Shown here in pieces: positions 1 through 9,065 of a stretch of DNA of 64,000 nt. The position numbers and the translations under genes were made by a program. The stretch comes from Amycolatopsis solani (GTDB lineage Bacteria > Actinomycetota > Actinomycetes > Mycobacteriales > Pseudonocardiaceae). The DNA is taken from contig NZ_JAWQJT010000002.1 of NCBI RefSeq assembly GCF_033441515.1, positions 2,356,001-2,420,000 on the forward strand. Direction: 5' to 3'. The notes under the pieces were generated by a model. The model made no database searches. It worked only from the letters and a program-made list of their open reading frames with translations, and was not told the origin of the DNA. The stretch's first letter is position 1. The number at the start of each line of letters is the position of its first letter.

Positions 1-753
1 GTCCTGCAGGAGGCGGGCCGCCGTCGTCAGGCGCCACCACGTCAGGTACGCCATCGGCGGTTGCCCGGTCAGCGCCGTGAACCGGCGGCCGAGCGTGGCC
101 CGCGATAGTCCGACGCGGGCGGCCAGGTCCTCGATCCGCCACGGCGCCGCCGGGTCCGCGTGCAGTGCCTCCAGCGCCGCGGCGATCTCGGGGTCGCGCA
201 GCGCCCGTGGCCAGCCCGTGCCCGGGTGCCCGGCCAGCCAGGCGCGGACGAGGTAGACGAGCAGCAGGTCCAGCAGACCGGTCAGGACCGCGGCCGAGCC
301 CGGGCGCCGGTCGGCGACCTCGGCGCCGAGCAGATCGATCGCCGCGCGCAGTTCGGGGTGGCGGCCCGGCTCGGCGGGGAGGTGGACGACGTCCGGCAGG
401 CTCGCCAGCACCGGGTGGCGCCGCGCGCGGGCCAGTTTGTACTTGCCGCACAGGAACTCCGTCCGCCCGTCCGGCTCGGCGACCGCCGTCTCGAACGGCA
501 CCGCGCCGGTCGCGTCCGGCGTCGCCGACAGCGTGTGCGGGCTCCCGTGCGGCACCAGTACGACGTCCCCGGCCCCGAGCGGCACCGGCTCGCCGTCGTC
601 CGGGACGAGCCAGCCGCTGCCGCGCAGCAGCACGTGGAACCCGGCGCCGTCGTAGGGCGCGAACCGGTAGCACCACGCGGACCCGGCGCTGAGCCGGTTC
701 GACGTCGGCTGCCCGATCCGGACGGCGGCGATCGCATCGCTGAGGAGGTCCAC
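1..753 (-). CDS. AraC-family transcriptional regulator with cupin sensor (3' end outside window)
   Basis: Reads from a GTG at 753 leftwards off the window edge, 251 codons without a stop. The N-terminal half is an AraC-type cupin (residues about 25-110, with GAGDVVLVPHGSPHTL typical of the cupin_6 effector pocket). The C-terminal part shows the first AraC helix-turn-helix (ALHADPAAPWRIEDLAARVGL, then SRATLGRRF and TGQPPMAYLTWWRL). The missing tail should be only the last one or two dozen residues. The start codon has no clear ribosome binding site and could be leaderless. It is divergent from the MBL hydrolase at 836, with about 80 bases between them, so control of that hydrolase is a reasonable inference. 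Confidence 0.85.
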   Translation of the reverse strand, partial: MDLLSDAIAAVRIGQPTSNRLSAGSAWCYRFAPYDGAGFHVLLRGSGWLVPDDGEPVPLGAGDVVLVPHGSPHTLSATPDATGAVPFETAVAEPDGRTEFLCGKYKLARARRHPVLASLPDVVHLPAEPGRHPELRAAIDLLGAEVADRRPGSAAVLTGLLDLLLVYLVRAWLAGHPGTGWPRALRDPEIAAALEALHADPAAPWRIEDLAARVGLSRATLGRRFTALTGQPPMAYLTWWRLTTAARLLQD

Positions 754-835
754 CGGCTCAGCCTAGAGCCGATCTCGTATCGAATCGAGCTTTTCACGCA
801 TGGAAACGCTCACCCAGGCGTCCTAACGTCGAGTC

Positions 836-1729
836 ATGCACATCGGTGAAGTCGAAGTCGTGAAGGTCGTCGAGTGGGCGGGTGAGATCGCACCGGCGCG
901 GACCATCGTCCCCAGCCCGCCCGAGCTCTGGGCGGACAACGCCGGCTGGCTCGCGCCCGACCACTGGAACCCGGAGACCGGCGGCTACGTCGGCGCGGTC
1001 CAGACCTGGGTGCTGCGCAGCGAAGGCCGCGTCATCCTGGTCGACACCGGCGTAGGCAACGACCGCGACCGCCCGCAGATCCCGCTGTTCGACCACCTGG
1101 CGACCCCGTTCCTCGACCGCCTCGCCGCGGCGGGCGTCCGGCCCGAAGACGTCGACGTCGTCGTCAACACGCACATCCACTACGACCACGTCGGCTGGAA
1201 CACCGAGCTCCGCAACGGCGACTGGGTGCCGGCGTTCCCGCGGGCGACGTACCTGATCCCCCGCGCGGACCAGGTGTACTTCGACCCACGCAACGCCCAC
1301 CGCCGCCCGGCGCCGCGCACCGGCCGCGACCGGCTGCGCCGGGAGGGCAGCCTGCTGGTCTACGCCGACAGCGTCGCGCCCGTGCTCGGCCGCGCGGTGC
1401 TGTGGGAGGGCAGCCACCGCATCGACCGGAACCTCACCCTCACGGCGGCGCCCGGCCACACGCCCGGTTCGTCGGTGCTGCGCGTCGCGTCGGGCCGGGA
1501 CCGCGCGGTGTTCGTCGGCGACCTGCTGCACAGCCCCGTGCAGATCCTCGAACCGCAGCACAGCAGCTGCTTCTGCGAGGACCCGAGCCAAGCCGCCACC
1601 ACCCGGCGCGCCCTTCTCGGACAGGCGGCGGACAGCGGAGAACTCGTCGTCCCAGCGCACTTCGCGGGCCCGGGGGCGGCGGAGATCCGCCGCGACGGCA
1701 GCCGTTTCGCGATCCGCCGCTGGAGCTAG
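836..1729 (+). CDS. MBL-fold metallo-hydrolase
   Basis: A 297-residue metallo-beta-lactamase-fold hydrolase. The metal motif THIHYDHVGWN (HxHxDH) is at about residue 113, a downstream APGHTPGSS supplies the next histidine, and VFVGDLLH and PAHF supply the later metal ligands. There is no signal peptide, so it is cytoplasmic. The family includes lactonases and other ester or thioester hydrolases; the substrate cannot be read from sequence. It is flanked by two AraC regulators, one divergent and one convergent that overlaps its last four bases. A clear paralogue lies at 27838-28734 and shares the HSSCFCEDP-type and GDLLH segments. Confidence 0.88.
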   Translation: MHIGEVEVVKVVEWAGEIAPARTIVPSPPELWADNAGWLAPDHWNPETGGYVGAVQTWVLRSEGRVILVDTGVGNDRDRPQIPLFDHLATPFLDRLAAAGVRPEDVDVVVNTHIHYDHVGWNTELRNGDWVPAFPRATYLIPRADQVYFDPRNAHRRPAPRTGRDRLRREGSLLVYADSVAPVLGRAVLWEGSHRIDRNLTLTAAPGHTPGSSVLRVASGRDRAVFVGDLLHSPVQILEPQHSSCFCEDPSQAATTRRALLGQAADSGELVVPAHFAGPGAAEIRRDGSRFAIRRWS

Positions 1730-2487
1730 CCCTCCCCAGCGCAGTAGCGGCCGGGGGTGCAGCCGACCAGGTCGGTGAACGCGTCGATGAAGCTGCTCGG
1801 ATTCGCCCAGCCCAGGCGGATCGCCGTGTCGGTGACCGACGTGCCGTCGCCGAGTTCGAGCACCGCCCGCTGGACGCGCAGCAGCGTGCGCCACTGGTGG
1901 AAGCTCATCGACAGCTCGCCGGCGAACAGCCGGCTCAGGGTCCGTTCGCTCGAACCCGTCCGGTGCCCCAGCTCCGCCAGCGTCGCCGGGCCGGCCGGAT
2001 CGGCGTGCAGGAGGTCGGTCACGGCCTTGAGGCGGGCGTCCTTCGGCTCCGGCAGGCGCAGCGGTTCCCGCCGGGCGCGGGCCAGCTCCGAGACGACGAC
2101 GTCCAGCAGCAGCCGCGCGCGGGGCCCGTCGGCCGGCCCGTCGTCGGCGAGCAGCGCCAGGTAGGCCTCGCGCAGGAGCGGGCTGGCCGCGAACACCGAA
2201 GGCACCGGCGGCAGCTGCCCGGCCAGGTCCGCCGGCACCCGCAGCAGCCGGATGTCGGTTTCGCCGTGCGAGCGGCTGCGGTGCACGTGGAAGGGCGGCA
2301 CCCAGGTGATCCGGTTCGCCGGCGCGACCCAGGTGCCGGCGTCGGTCGCGGTGACCAGCGCGCCCGAGGCGGCGTACCGGAGCTGGCCGAAGTCGTGGAA
2401 GTGCGCGGCGACGACCTCGCCGTGGGCCAGCGGGCCGCAGTCCGCCGCGCCGTCGGCCAGGAAAACCGGTTCGGTCACCACGCCCAC
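1726..2487 (-). CDS. AraC-family transcriptional regulator
   Basis: 253 residues. The N-terminal cupin-like sensor begins around HFHDFGQLRYAASG, and the C-terminal AraC DNA-binding domain (residues about 150-250) has TLAELGHRTGSSERTLSRLF and then ADTAIRLGW-like second helix-turn-helix sequence (TDTAIRLGWANPSSFIDAF). Its stop overlaps the end of the upstream MBL hydrolase by four bases in convergent orientation. It is divergent from the MDR oxidoreductase at 2567, separated by 79 bases, making that gene its likely target. The ATG at 2487 gives a normal family length. Confidence 0.9.
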   Translation of the reverse strand: MGVVTEPVFLADGAADCGPLAHGEVVAAHFHDFGQLRYAASGALVTATDAGTWVAPANRITWVPPFHVHRSRSHGETDIRLLRVPADLAGQLPPVPSVFAASPLLREAYLALLADDGPADGPRARLLLDVVVSELARARREPLRLPEPKDARLKAVTDLLHADPAGPATLAELGHRTGSSERTLSRLFAGELSMSFHQWRTLLRVQRAVLELGDGTSVTDTAIRLGWANPSSFIDAFTDLVGCTPGRYCAGEG

Positions 2488-2566
2488 CCTAGCGCTGGCG
2501 GGTTATCGGAACTTCCTGGCGCGGCAACGGTGGTTCGCGCCCGGCGCGGCGATCAAGGTGGGTGTC

Positions 2567-3496
2567 ATGCGAGTCATCACCCAGCACGCGTTCGGCGGTC
2601 CCGAGGTCCTCACCGTCGTGGCCGCGCCCGAGCCGCGGGTCCTGCCGTCCGAAGTCCTCGTCCGCGTCGAAGCGATCGGCCTCAACCCCCTCGAACCACG
2701 CCTGCGCGCGGGCGAATTCCCGCTGCTCGGGCCGCCGCCGTTCGTCCTCGGCTGGGACGTCAGCGGCGTAGTCGAGGCGGCGCCGGGAACGTGGCGGTTC
2801 CGGCCCGGCGACGAGGTCTTCGGGATGCCGCTGTTCCCGCGGCCGGCCGGCGCGTACGCCGAGTTCGTGGCCGCGCCGGCCCTGCACCTGACGCGCAAAC
2901 CGGCGGCGCTCTCGCACGTCGAGGCGGCGGCGCTGCCGGTCGCCGGCCTGACGGCGTGGCAGGGCCTGGTCGACCTCGGCGGCGTGACCGAGGGCGACCG
3001 GGTGCTGGTCCACGGCGGTGGCGGCGGCGTCGGCCACGTCGCGATCCAGCTCGCGAAAGCGCTCGGCGCGTACGTCGTCACCACCGCCGGCCCGGACAAG
3101 CGGGAGTTCGTCGAAGAGCTCGGCGCCGACGAAGTCGTCGACTACACGGCGGTCGACTTCGCCGAGGTGGTGCACGACGTCGATCTGGTCCTCGACACCC
3201 TCGGCGGCGACGCGGCGGCGCGCTCGCTCGGCGTGCTCCGCCCCGGTGGCCACTTCGTGACGGCGGTCGCCGACGAGGACGCGGAGCTCGCCGCCGCGTT
3301 CGAAGCGGCCGGACGGCGCTTCAGCGGCATCGCGGTCGACCCCGACCCGGTCGGCCTGCGTGCCCTCGCCGGCCTCGTCGAGCAGGGCAAGCTCCGCGTC
3401 CACGTGCAGGAGACCTTCCCGTTCGAGCGCATCGCCGACGCCCACCGGCTGATCGAGCGCGGGCACCTGCGGGGCAAGGTCGTCCTGACCGTCTGA
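2567..3496 (+). CDS. NADP-dependent quinone oxidoreductase-like MDR protein
   Basis: 309 residues from the ATG at 2567 (MRVITQHAFGGPEVL). It is a medium-chain dehydrogenase/reductase of the zinc-free quinone oxidoreductase type: an N-terminal GroES-like domain (about 1-120) and a Rossmann domain with VHGGGGGVGHVAIQLAK around residue 147. The cysteine and histidine zinc ligands of true alcohol dehydrogenases are absent. NAD(P)H-dependent reduction of quinones or enones is the family role. Open reading continues upstream to 2252, but that overlaps the AraC gene, and homology begins at this ATG. It is convergent with the LLM gene, with a four-base gap. A second member lies at 44682-45626. Confidence 0.9.
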   Translation: MRVITQHAFGGPEVLTVVAAPEPRVLPSEVLVRVEAIGLNPLEPRLRAGEFPLLGPPPFVLGWDVSGVVEAAPGTWRFRPGDEVFGMPLFPRPAGAYAEFVAAPALHLTRKPAALSHVEAAALPVAGLTAWQGLVDLGGVTEGDRVLVHGGGGGVGHVAIQLAKALGAYVVTTAGPDKREFVEELGADEVVDYTAVDFAEVVHDVDLVLDTLGGDAAARSLGVLRPGGHFVTAVADEDAELAAAFEAAGRRFSGIAVDPDPVGLRALAGLVEQGKLRVHVQETFPFERIADAHRLIERGHLRGKVVLTV

Positions 3497-3500
3497 AAGC

Positions 3501-4349
3501 TCAGCGCAGCGGTTCGAGCGCCTTCGCCAGCGGCTCCAGCACCGCCGGGGTGTGCGGCGGCGGCAGGTACACGATCGCCAGGTCCAGACCGGCCTCGCCG
3601 AGCGCTTCGGCCTCGGCGGCGACCTTCGCGTAGTCGCCGTCGGGGCCGAGGCGGACGTGCGAGGACAGCGTGATCTCGGCGGGATCGCGCCCGATGTCCG
3701 CGCAGTGGGCGTGCAGCACGTCACGCTTGTGGGCGAATTCTTCGGGCGTCCCGCCGACGAAGTTCCAGTGCTGGGCGTACTTCGCGGTCGTGCGCAGGGT
3801 GCGCTTCTCGCCGCTGCCGCCGATGCAGATCGGCGGGTGCGGCGTCTGCACGGCCTTCGGCTCGCAGCGGGCGTCGGTGAGCTGGTAGTGCTGCCCCTGG
3901 AACGTGGTCGTCTCCTGCGTCAGCAGCCCGACGAGGACCTCGCACGCCTCCTCGAACCGGTCGCTGCGCTCCTTGACCGTGCCGAGCTCCATGCCGTACG
4001 CGCCGGACTCCTCTTCGTTCCAGCCCGCGCCGATGCCGATCTCGAGCCGGCCGCCGGAGACGATGTCGAGCGTCGCGGCCATGTTCGCCAGCAGCGCGGG
4101 GTGGCGGTAGTGGATGCCGCTGACGAGCGTGCCCACCCGGAGCCGTTTGGTGGCCTGCGCGAGCGCGGTCAGGGTCACCCAGCCCTCCAGGCAGGGCCCG
4201 GTCGGGTCGGAGAAGATCGGGTAGAAGTGGTCGAACGTCCAGCCGGATTCGAACAGCTCGATCTCGTCGGCGGCCTGCCACACGGCGAGCATGTCCGCCC
4301 ATTCGGTGTTCTGCGGCGAAGTCTTGATGGCGAATCGCATGATCTTCAT
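3501..4349 (-). CDS. LLM-class F420-dependent oxidoreductase
   Basis: 282 residues with the luciferase-like TIM-barrel pattern: WTFDHFYPI near the N-terminus, RLRVGTLVSGIHYRHPALLANMAATLDIVSGGRLEIGIGAGW (read in parts) in the middle, and CIGGSGEKRTLRTTAKYAQHWN for the cofactor-binding end. F420-dependent hydride transfer is the expected chemistry; the substrate is unknown. The start could be either ATG at 4349 or 4340. A GGAGGAG sequence lies about 13 bases upstream of 4349. It is divergent from the DNA ligase gene with a 67-base shared promoter region. Confidence 0.9.
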   Translation of the reverse strand: MKIMRFAIKTSPQNTEWADMLAVWQAADEIELFESGWTFDHFYPIFSDPTGPCLEGWVTLTALAQATKRLRVGTLVSGIHYRHPALLANMAATLDIVSGGRLEIGIGAGWNEEESGAYGMELGTVKERSDRFEEACEVLVGLLTQETTTFQGQHYQLTDARCEPKAVQTPHPPICIGGSGEKRTLRTTAKYAQHWNFVGGTPEEFAHKRDVLHAHCADIGRDPAEITLSSHVRLGPDGDYAKVAAEAEALGEAGLDLAIVYLPPPHTPAVLEPLAKALEPLR

Positions 4350-4416
4350 CGTAAGCCTGGAGCTCCTCCAGCACGGTTCGGAGTTTTTGTCGGTGGCCCC
4401 CGGTAACGTCCTTCCC

Positions 4417-6408
4417 GTGAACGCTCAGGAACGCATCCAGGAACTCGCCGACCGCATCGTGGTGCTGCGTGACGCCTACTACCGGGGTTCGCCGCTGGTG
4501 GCGGACGCGGAGTACGACGCGGTCGAGGACGAGCTGCGGAGCCTGATCGAGGCGAACCCGGAGCTCGCGCCCGAGGTGAACCCGCTCGAGCAGGTGGGCG
4601 CGCCGGCGGTGCTGCACGCGCCGATCCGGCACTCGCGCCCGATGCTGTCGCTGGAAAAGGCGACCAAGCCCGAGCAGGTCGCGGCGTTCTTCGACCGCTT
4701 CCCCGGCCAGCCGGTCGTGGTCATGCCGAAGCTGGACGGCCTTTCGCTGGCCGTCGTCTACGAGAACGGCAAGCTGGCGCGCGCGGTCACCCGCGGCGAC
4801 GGCACGACGGGTGACGACGTCACGGTCCTGGTGCGGGCGCTGACCGACGGCATCCCCGACCGGGTGAACGCGCCGGGCCGGGTCGAGGTCCGCGGCGAGG
4901 CCGTCATGCTGCGCTCGACGTTCGCCGCGTACAACACCGCGCACCCGGACAAGCCGCTGATCAACCCGCGCAACGCGGCCGCGGGCACCCTGCGCGCCAA
5001 GGATCCCGCGACGGTCGCCGAGCGGCGGCTGCGGTTCTTCGCCTTCGACCTGCACACCGACCCCGACAGCGCGGCCACCGACCTCGGGCGCGCGCTGGCG
5101 GCGCTCGGGTTCACCGCGGCCGACATGCGGCACTGCGACGGCGCCGAAGCCGCGCAGGCCGCGATCAGCACCATCGAAGAGCAGCGCAACGAGCTGGACT
5201 ACGACCTCGACGGCGCCGTGCTGCGGCTGGCCGACCGCGACGCGTACGCCGCCGCCGGCACCCGGTCGAGCTCGCCACGCGGCGCGCTGGCGTTCAAGTT
5301 CGCCGCCGAGGAGAAGACCACCGTGCTGGCCGACGTGGTCTGGGACGTCGGCAAGACCGGCAAGATCGCGCCGGTGGCGTGGCTCGAGCCGGTGTTCGTG
5401 GGCGGCACCACGGTCACGCGCGCGACGCTGGCGAACCAGGAGGTGATCCGCGCCCGCGGCATCAAGATCGGCGACACCGTGCTGGTGCGCCGCGCCGGGG
5501 ACGTCATCCCGTTCGTCGCCGGCGTGCTCGACGCCTCGAAGCGCACGGGTGCCGAGCGGGAGATCGTCCCGCCGGACGCGTGCCCGTCGTGCGGGCAGCC
5601 GCTGACCGAGCAGGGCAACAGCCGGGAACTGTTCTGCACCAACGTCTCCTGTCCCGCCCAGACCGTGCGCCGGCTGATCCACTGGGCGTCGCGGGCGGCG
5701 GCGGACATCGACGCCATCGGCGGGGTGTGGATCGAACGCCTGGCGGAGGCGGGGATCCTGGAGCACCCGTCGGACTTCTACGGGCTGACCAAGGAAAGAC
5801 TGCTGGAGTTCGACCGCGTCGGCGAGGTCTCGGCGACGCGGATGATCGAGTCGATCGACGCGAGCCGCGCGGTCGGCCTCCGCCGCGCGCTGATCGGGCT
5901 CGCGATCCCGATGGCTTCCGAGGGCACGGCGGCCCGGCTGTGCCGCGCCGGGTTCGGGTCACTGGAAGCGGTCGCCGAGGCGGGCGAGGAGGGGCTCGTG
6001 GCGGTGGAGGACATCGGCCCGAAGGTCGCGGCCTCCCTGATCGAGCACCTCACCCGGCTGCGCCCCGAACTCGAACGGCTGCGGAAAGCGGGCGTCTCCC
6101 TGGACGTCCGCGAAGAGGACCTGCCCCCGGTCGTCGCGGCCGGCGCGCCGCTGGCGGGCAAGACGGTCGTGGTGAGCGGCGCGATCAACGACCCGCGCTC
6201 GGGCGAGAAGGTGGCCCGCCCGACGTTCCAGCGCCTGTGCGAAAAGGCGGGCGCGACAACGGCTTCGTCGGTTTCGGCCAGCACGGACTTCCTCATCACC
6301 GGCGCCGACGTCGGGGCCAGCAAGCTGACCAAGGCGGAGAAACTGGGCGTCGAGGTCGTCGACCAGAGCGTCATCTGGGAGCAGCTGATCGAGGCGGGCA
6401 TCGTGTAA
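4417..6408 (+). CDS. ligA: NAD+-dependent DNA ligase, LigA type (probable second copy)
   Basis: 663 residues from the GTG at 4417. It has domain Ia (DAYYRGSPLVADAEYD), the adenylation domain with the nucleotidyl-lysine motif KLDG at about residue 109, and NPRNAAAGTLR. An OB domain follows, then the zinc finger CPSCG...CTNVSC, helix-hairpin-helix repeats and a C-terminal BRCT domain (KTVVVSGAIND onward). It seals nicks using NAD+. The sequence is shorter and more divergent than typical housekeeping LigA of about 700 residues (KLDGLSL rather than KIDGLAI), so I infer an accessory paralogue. Reading frame upstream of 4417 is open, but homology starts here. Confidence 0.9.
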   Translation: MNAQERIQELADRIVVLRDAYYRGSPLVADAEYDAVEDELRSLIEANPELAPEVNPLEQVGAPAVLHAPIRHSRPMLSLEKATKPEQVAAFFDRFPGQPVVVMPKLDGLSLAVVYENGKLARAVTRGDGTTGDDVTVLVRALTDGIPDRVNAPGRVEVRGEAVMLRSTFAAYNTAHPDKPLINPRNAAAGTLRAKDPATVAERRLRFFAFDLHTDPDSAATDLGRALAALGFTAADMRHCDGAEAAQAAISTIEEQRNELDYDLDGAVLRLADRDAYAAAGTRSSSPRGALAFKFAAEEKTTVLADVVWDVGKTGKIAPVAWLEPVFVGGTTVTRATLANQEVIRARGIKIGDTVLVRRAGDVIPFVAGVLDASKRTGAEREIVPPDACPSCGQPLTEQGNSRELFCTNVSCPAQTVRRLIHWASRAAADIDAIGGVWIERLAEAGILEHPSDFYGLTKERLLEFDRVGEVSATRMIESIDASRAVGLRRALIGLAIPMASEGTAARLCRAGFGSLEAVAEAGEEGLVAVEDIGPKVAASLIEHLTRLRPELERLRKAGVSLDVREEDLPPVVAAGAPLAGKTVVVSGAINDPRSGEKVARPTFQRLCEKAGATTASSVSASTDFLITGADVGASKLTKAEKLGVEVVDQSVIWEQLIEAGIV

Positions 6409-6489
6409 CCGGGGGTGGTCACCCGGTCGTGGCGGGCCGGTGGGGACGACACTGGGTGGGTACATCGCCGCGTTCGGGAGGGACCCACG

Positions 6490-6927
6490 ATGACGACCGA
6501 CCCGCTGTTCGCCCGCCAGCTAGGCGTGCACGGCTTCCTCACCGCCCGCGGCTGGCACCTGGCCGGCGGCCGCGACCCGGGCCGCGACCGCTTCGCCGAC
6601 GACCCCACCGCGGGCTGGCACTACCCCGCCAGCTTCGGCGGCCGCCACATCAACGAGGTCGCGACCACGACCCCGGTCCGCCTCCAGAGCTACTTCACCT
6701 TCGACGACAGCGGCCACGAGACCTTCGCCGTAGTCGCGGCGGGCAACCTCCACGCGAACGGCTGCCCGGTCCACGACACGGCGGAGCAGTTCGTCCCCTT
6801 CACCCCCACCGGCGAGGCCGACCTCGACCACATCGCGAGCTTGCTCGACGACCTGGAACCCCGCGCGGCTTCCCTTGACCCCCGCGCAGCCATCGAGTGC
6901 CTGTACTTCGGCCCCTGCCCCCACTGA
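6490..6927 (+). CDS. Hypothetical protein, 145 residues
   Basis: Starts at the ATG at 6490, preceded by a good GGGAGGGA ribosome binding site. I do not recognise the family. The protein is soluble, with no signal peptide or membrane segment. It has three cysteines (one in NGCPVHDT, two in the tail IECLYFGPCPH) and many histidines. It follows the DNA ligase by 81 bases on the same strand and may be co-transcribed. High third-position GC and the ribosome binding site support a real gene. Confidence 0.7.
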   Translation: MTTDPLFARQLGVHGFLTARGWHLAGGRDPGRDRFADDPTAGWHYPASFGGRHINEVATTTPVRLQSYFTFDDSGHETFAVVAAGNLHANGCPVHDTAEQFVPFTPTGEADLDHIASLLDDLEPRAASLDPRAAIECLYFGPCPH

Positions 6928-7233
6928 CCCGCCCGGCACCGGCCACCACGTCCGCACTCAGCACAACCCGCCGACCGGGTCGCCCAGTCCCGACCCGCGA
7001 TGCCGGGCGCCGAGCCGCGGTCCGGTTCGCAGGGTGACTTCGCGCACCCAAGCCCCGGCCGTCAGGGTCTCCCGCCGCCGCGGCGGGCGGCCAGGAGCTG
7101 CCCGGCCGCCACGTCCGTGCCCACAGGGAAGCGGCGGCCGCGTCACCGGCGAAGGTCCCGTCATGACGCCCACCACCCGGTCGCAACGGCACGCCGGGAT
7201 CTTCGCCGCGCCCCTGCGGTCAGAATCGACACC
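6928..7233. other. Non-coding stretch between hypothetical gene and fetB-like gene
   Basis: About 300 bases of extremely GC-rich sequence. Open frames run through it on both strands, but they are low-complexity Arg/Gly/Pro translations without a ribosome binding site or recognisable domain. I see no gene, terminator or repeat. A promoter for the FetB-like gene must lie at its right end. Confidence 0.5.
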
Positions 7234-7989
7234 GTGAACAACGCCGCGATCACCTTCGGGCCCGCCCTCGTGGCCGTGCTGGTCCTCCTCACCGCCGCCG
7301 GGGCCGCCGTCGTGCGGTGGGGGGAACTCGGCCAAGGCCGGGCCGTGGTGGTCGCTGCCGTCCGGGCGGTTGCGCAGCTGGCGCTCGTCTCGCTCGTGAT
7401 CACCGCCGTCCTGCGGTCGATCCCGCTCACCGGGCTGTTCGTGCTGCTCATGTTCGCCATCGCCGCGATCACGTCCGCGCGGCGCGCCGGGGGCTGGGCG
7501 AACCTGCCGTGGACCGCCGCGGCCATCGCGGGCGGGGTTGCGCCCGTGCTCGCGCTCGTTCTCGGGGCCGGCGTGGTCCCGGCGAAGCCGATCGCCGTCG
7601 TGCCGATCGCCGGCATCGTCATCGGGGGTGCGATGACCGCGACCTCCCAAGCCGCGCGCCGGGCGCTCGACGAGCTCGAGGCCCGTCACGGCGAGTACGA
7701 AGCCGCCCTCGCCCTCGGGTTCACGCCCCGCCCTGCCGCGCTGGAGATCTGCCGTCCTTCGGCCGGGCACGCGCTGATCCCGGCGCTCGACCAGACCCGC
7801 ACCGTCGGCCTCGTGACGCTCCCCGGCGCCTACGTCGGCGTCCTGCTCGGCGGCGCGGGCCCGATCGAAGCGGGCCTGACCCAGGTGCTCGTCCTCATCG
7901 GCCTGCTCGCCGCGGAAGCCGTGTCGATCCTGGTGACCGTCCAGCTCGTCGCGGCCGGAAAACTCGGCTCCCGGCAGGAAACCGGCTGA
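7234..7989 (+). CDS. FetB-like (UPF0014) ABC transporter permease
   Basis: 251 residues from the GTG at 7234, almost entirely hydrophobic, with about seven membrane segments. The family signatures PIAGIVIGGAMTATSQAARRALDELEAR and EAALALGFTPRPA, then TVGLVTLPGAYVGVLLGGAGP, mark the FetB/YbbM family. In Escherichia coli this permease works with the ATPase FetA in iron export. No FetA-like ATPase is adjacent here, so the partner must be encoded elsewhere. The next gene, a cation antiporter, begins 86 bases downstream on the same strand, so the pair may serve metal homeostasis (inference). Confidence 0.85.
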   Translation: MNNAAITFGPALVAVLVLLTAAGAAVVRWGELGQGRAVVVAAVRAVAQLALVSLVITAVLRSIPLTGLFVLLMFAIAAITSARRAGGWANLPWTAAAIAGGVAPVLALVLGAGVVPAKPIAVVPIAGIVIGGAMTATSQAARRALDELEARHGEYEAALALGFTPRPAALEICRPSAGHALIPALDQTRTVGLVTLPGAYVGVLLGGAGPIEAGLTQVLVLIGLLAAEAVSILVTVQLVAAGKLGSRQETG

Positions 7990-8075
7990 CAACGCGCGGC
8001 GAATGGGCGTACCCGCGCCGCCACCGACCTGCGATCATCGGGTACCGGGCCTTCTCCGAAAGGAACGCCGGTGCC

Positions 8076-9065
8076 ATGTCGATCATCGTGTTCGTCGCCG
8101 GCGCCGCATTGCTGATCTTCAGCGCGGAAAAGCTCGTCGTGTACCTCGTCGGCGCGGCGGCCGGCTTGCACGTCTCCCTTTTCCTGCTCGCGATCATCTT
8201 CACCGGAATCGAATTCGACGACGTCGCCCTCGGCATCGCGCTGAACGTCGAAGACCTCGGCGAAGTCGCGCTCGGCACCGTGTTCGGCACGGCGATCTCG
8301 ATGATCGGCATCGTGCTCGCGCTCGCCGCCATCATTTCGCCGACGAGAGTGGACATCCCGCGCCCGTACCTCGTCCTCTTCGCCGCCGCTCCCCTGATCC
8401 TGATCCCGTTCGTCGCGTTCGAAGCCCTCACCCCGTTCGACGGCGTGGTGTTCGTGCTGCTTTTCGCGGCTTTCCTCGGTTACGTGATGAGCCGGGAACT
8501 CAAGCGCACCACGCCCGTCTTCCGCAACGCGGAGATCCTCGAAGCCGGCGCGCCCTCGGACAGCACCAAGCCGCCGGTACCGCGCCCGATGCCCGGCTGG
8601 GCCGCGCTCGGGCTCGCCGTCGCCGCGCTGGCCGGGCTCGTCGCCGGCGCCGCGATCACCGGCTACGGCTCCCGCGGGATCCTAGCGGACTTCCGGCTCC
8701 AGGGCGCCCTCTTCGGCGCCACCATCGCCACCCTCGTGCTCACCCTCGAAGACGTGTTCCTCACCGTCGAACCCACCCGCAAAGGCGCGCCCGAACTCGG
8801 CGTCGGGAACGTCATCGGCAGCGTCGTCTTCGGCCTCACCGCGAAGCTCGGCATCATCCTGCTCGCGGGCGGCGGCATCGTCGTCGACGGCGACGTCCTC
8901 TCCTGGCACCTTCCGGTCCTCGTCACCATGACCACCCTCGCCACCTGCTTCCTCTGGACCCGGCGGCTGAAGCGGTGGCACGGGTTCCTGCTGCTCGCCC
9001 TCTACATCGCCTACTGGGCCCTCAGCTTCGCGCTCTTCGGCGGGGCACCCATCGAGCCGGACTAG
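8076..9065 (+). CDS. CaCA-family cation (sodium/calcium) antiporter
   Basis: 329 residues from the ATG at 8076. It has about ten hydrophobic segments with the internal duplication typical of the CaCA superfamily. The first alpha repeat contains GIEFDDVALGIALN and LGEVALGTVFGTAI; the second contains TLEDVFLTVEPTRKGAPEL followed by VGNVIGSVVFGL. These repeats bear the acidic ion-binding residues. It should exchange Ca2+ or a similar cation for Na+ or H+ at the plasma membrane. Its last 44 bases overlap the end of pqqE, which is convergent. The upstream AAAGGAACG is a plausible ribosome binding site. Confidence 0.85.
   Translation: MSIIVFVAGAALLIFSAEKLVVYLVGAAAGLHVSLFLLAIIFTGIEFDDVALGIALNVEDLGEVALGTVFGTAISMIGIVLALAAIISPTRVDIPRPYLVLFAAAPLILIPFVAFEALTPFDGVVFVLLFAAFLGYVMSRELKRTTPVFRNAEILEAGAPSDSTKPPVPRPMPGWAALGLAVAALAGLVAGAAITGYGSRGILADFRLQGALFGATIATLVLTLEDVFLTVEPTRKGAPELGVGNVIGSVVFGLTAKLGIILLAGGGIVVDGDVLSWHLPVLVTMTTLATCFLWTRRLKRWHGFLLLALYIAYWALSFALFGGAPIEPD

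Noticed and set aside
794..1894. Long minus-strand frame opposite the MBL hydrolase
   Set aside because: Arg/Gly/Pro-rich translation without domain or ribosome binding site; a mirror of a GC-rich gene. Many similar frames in the window were dropped for the same reason.
2508..2535. GGAACTT near 2508 as an ECF-sigma -35 element for the MDR gene
   Set aside because: The spacing to the nearest GTT is about 20 bases, not the 16-18 expected, so it is not listed.
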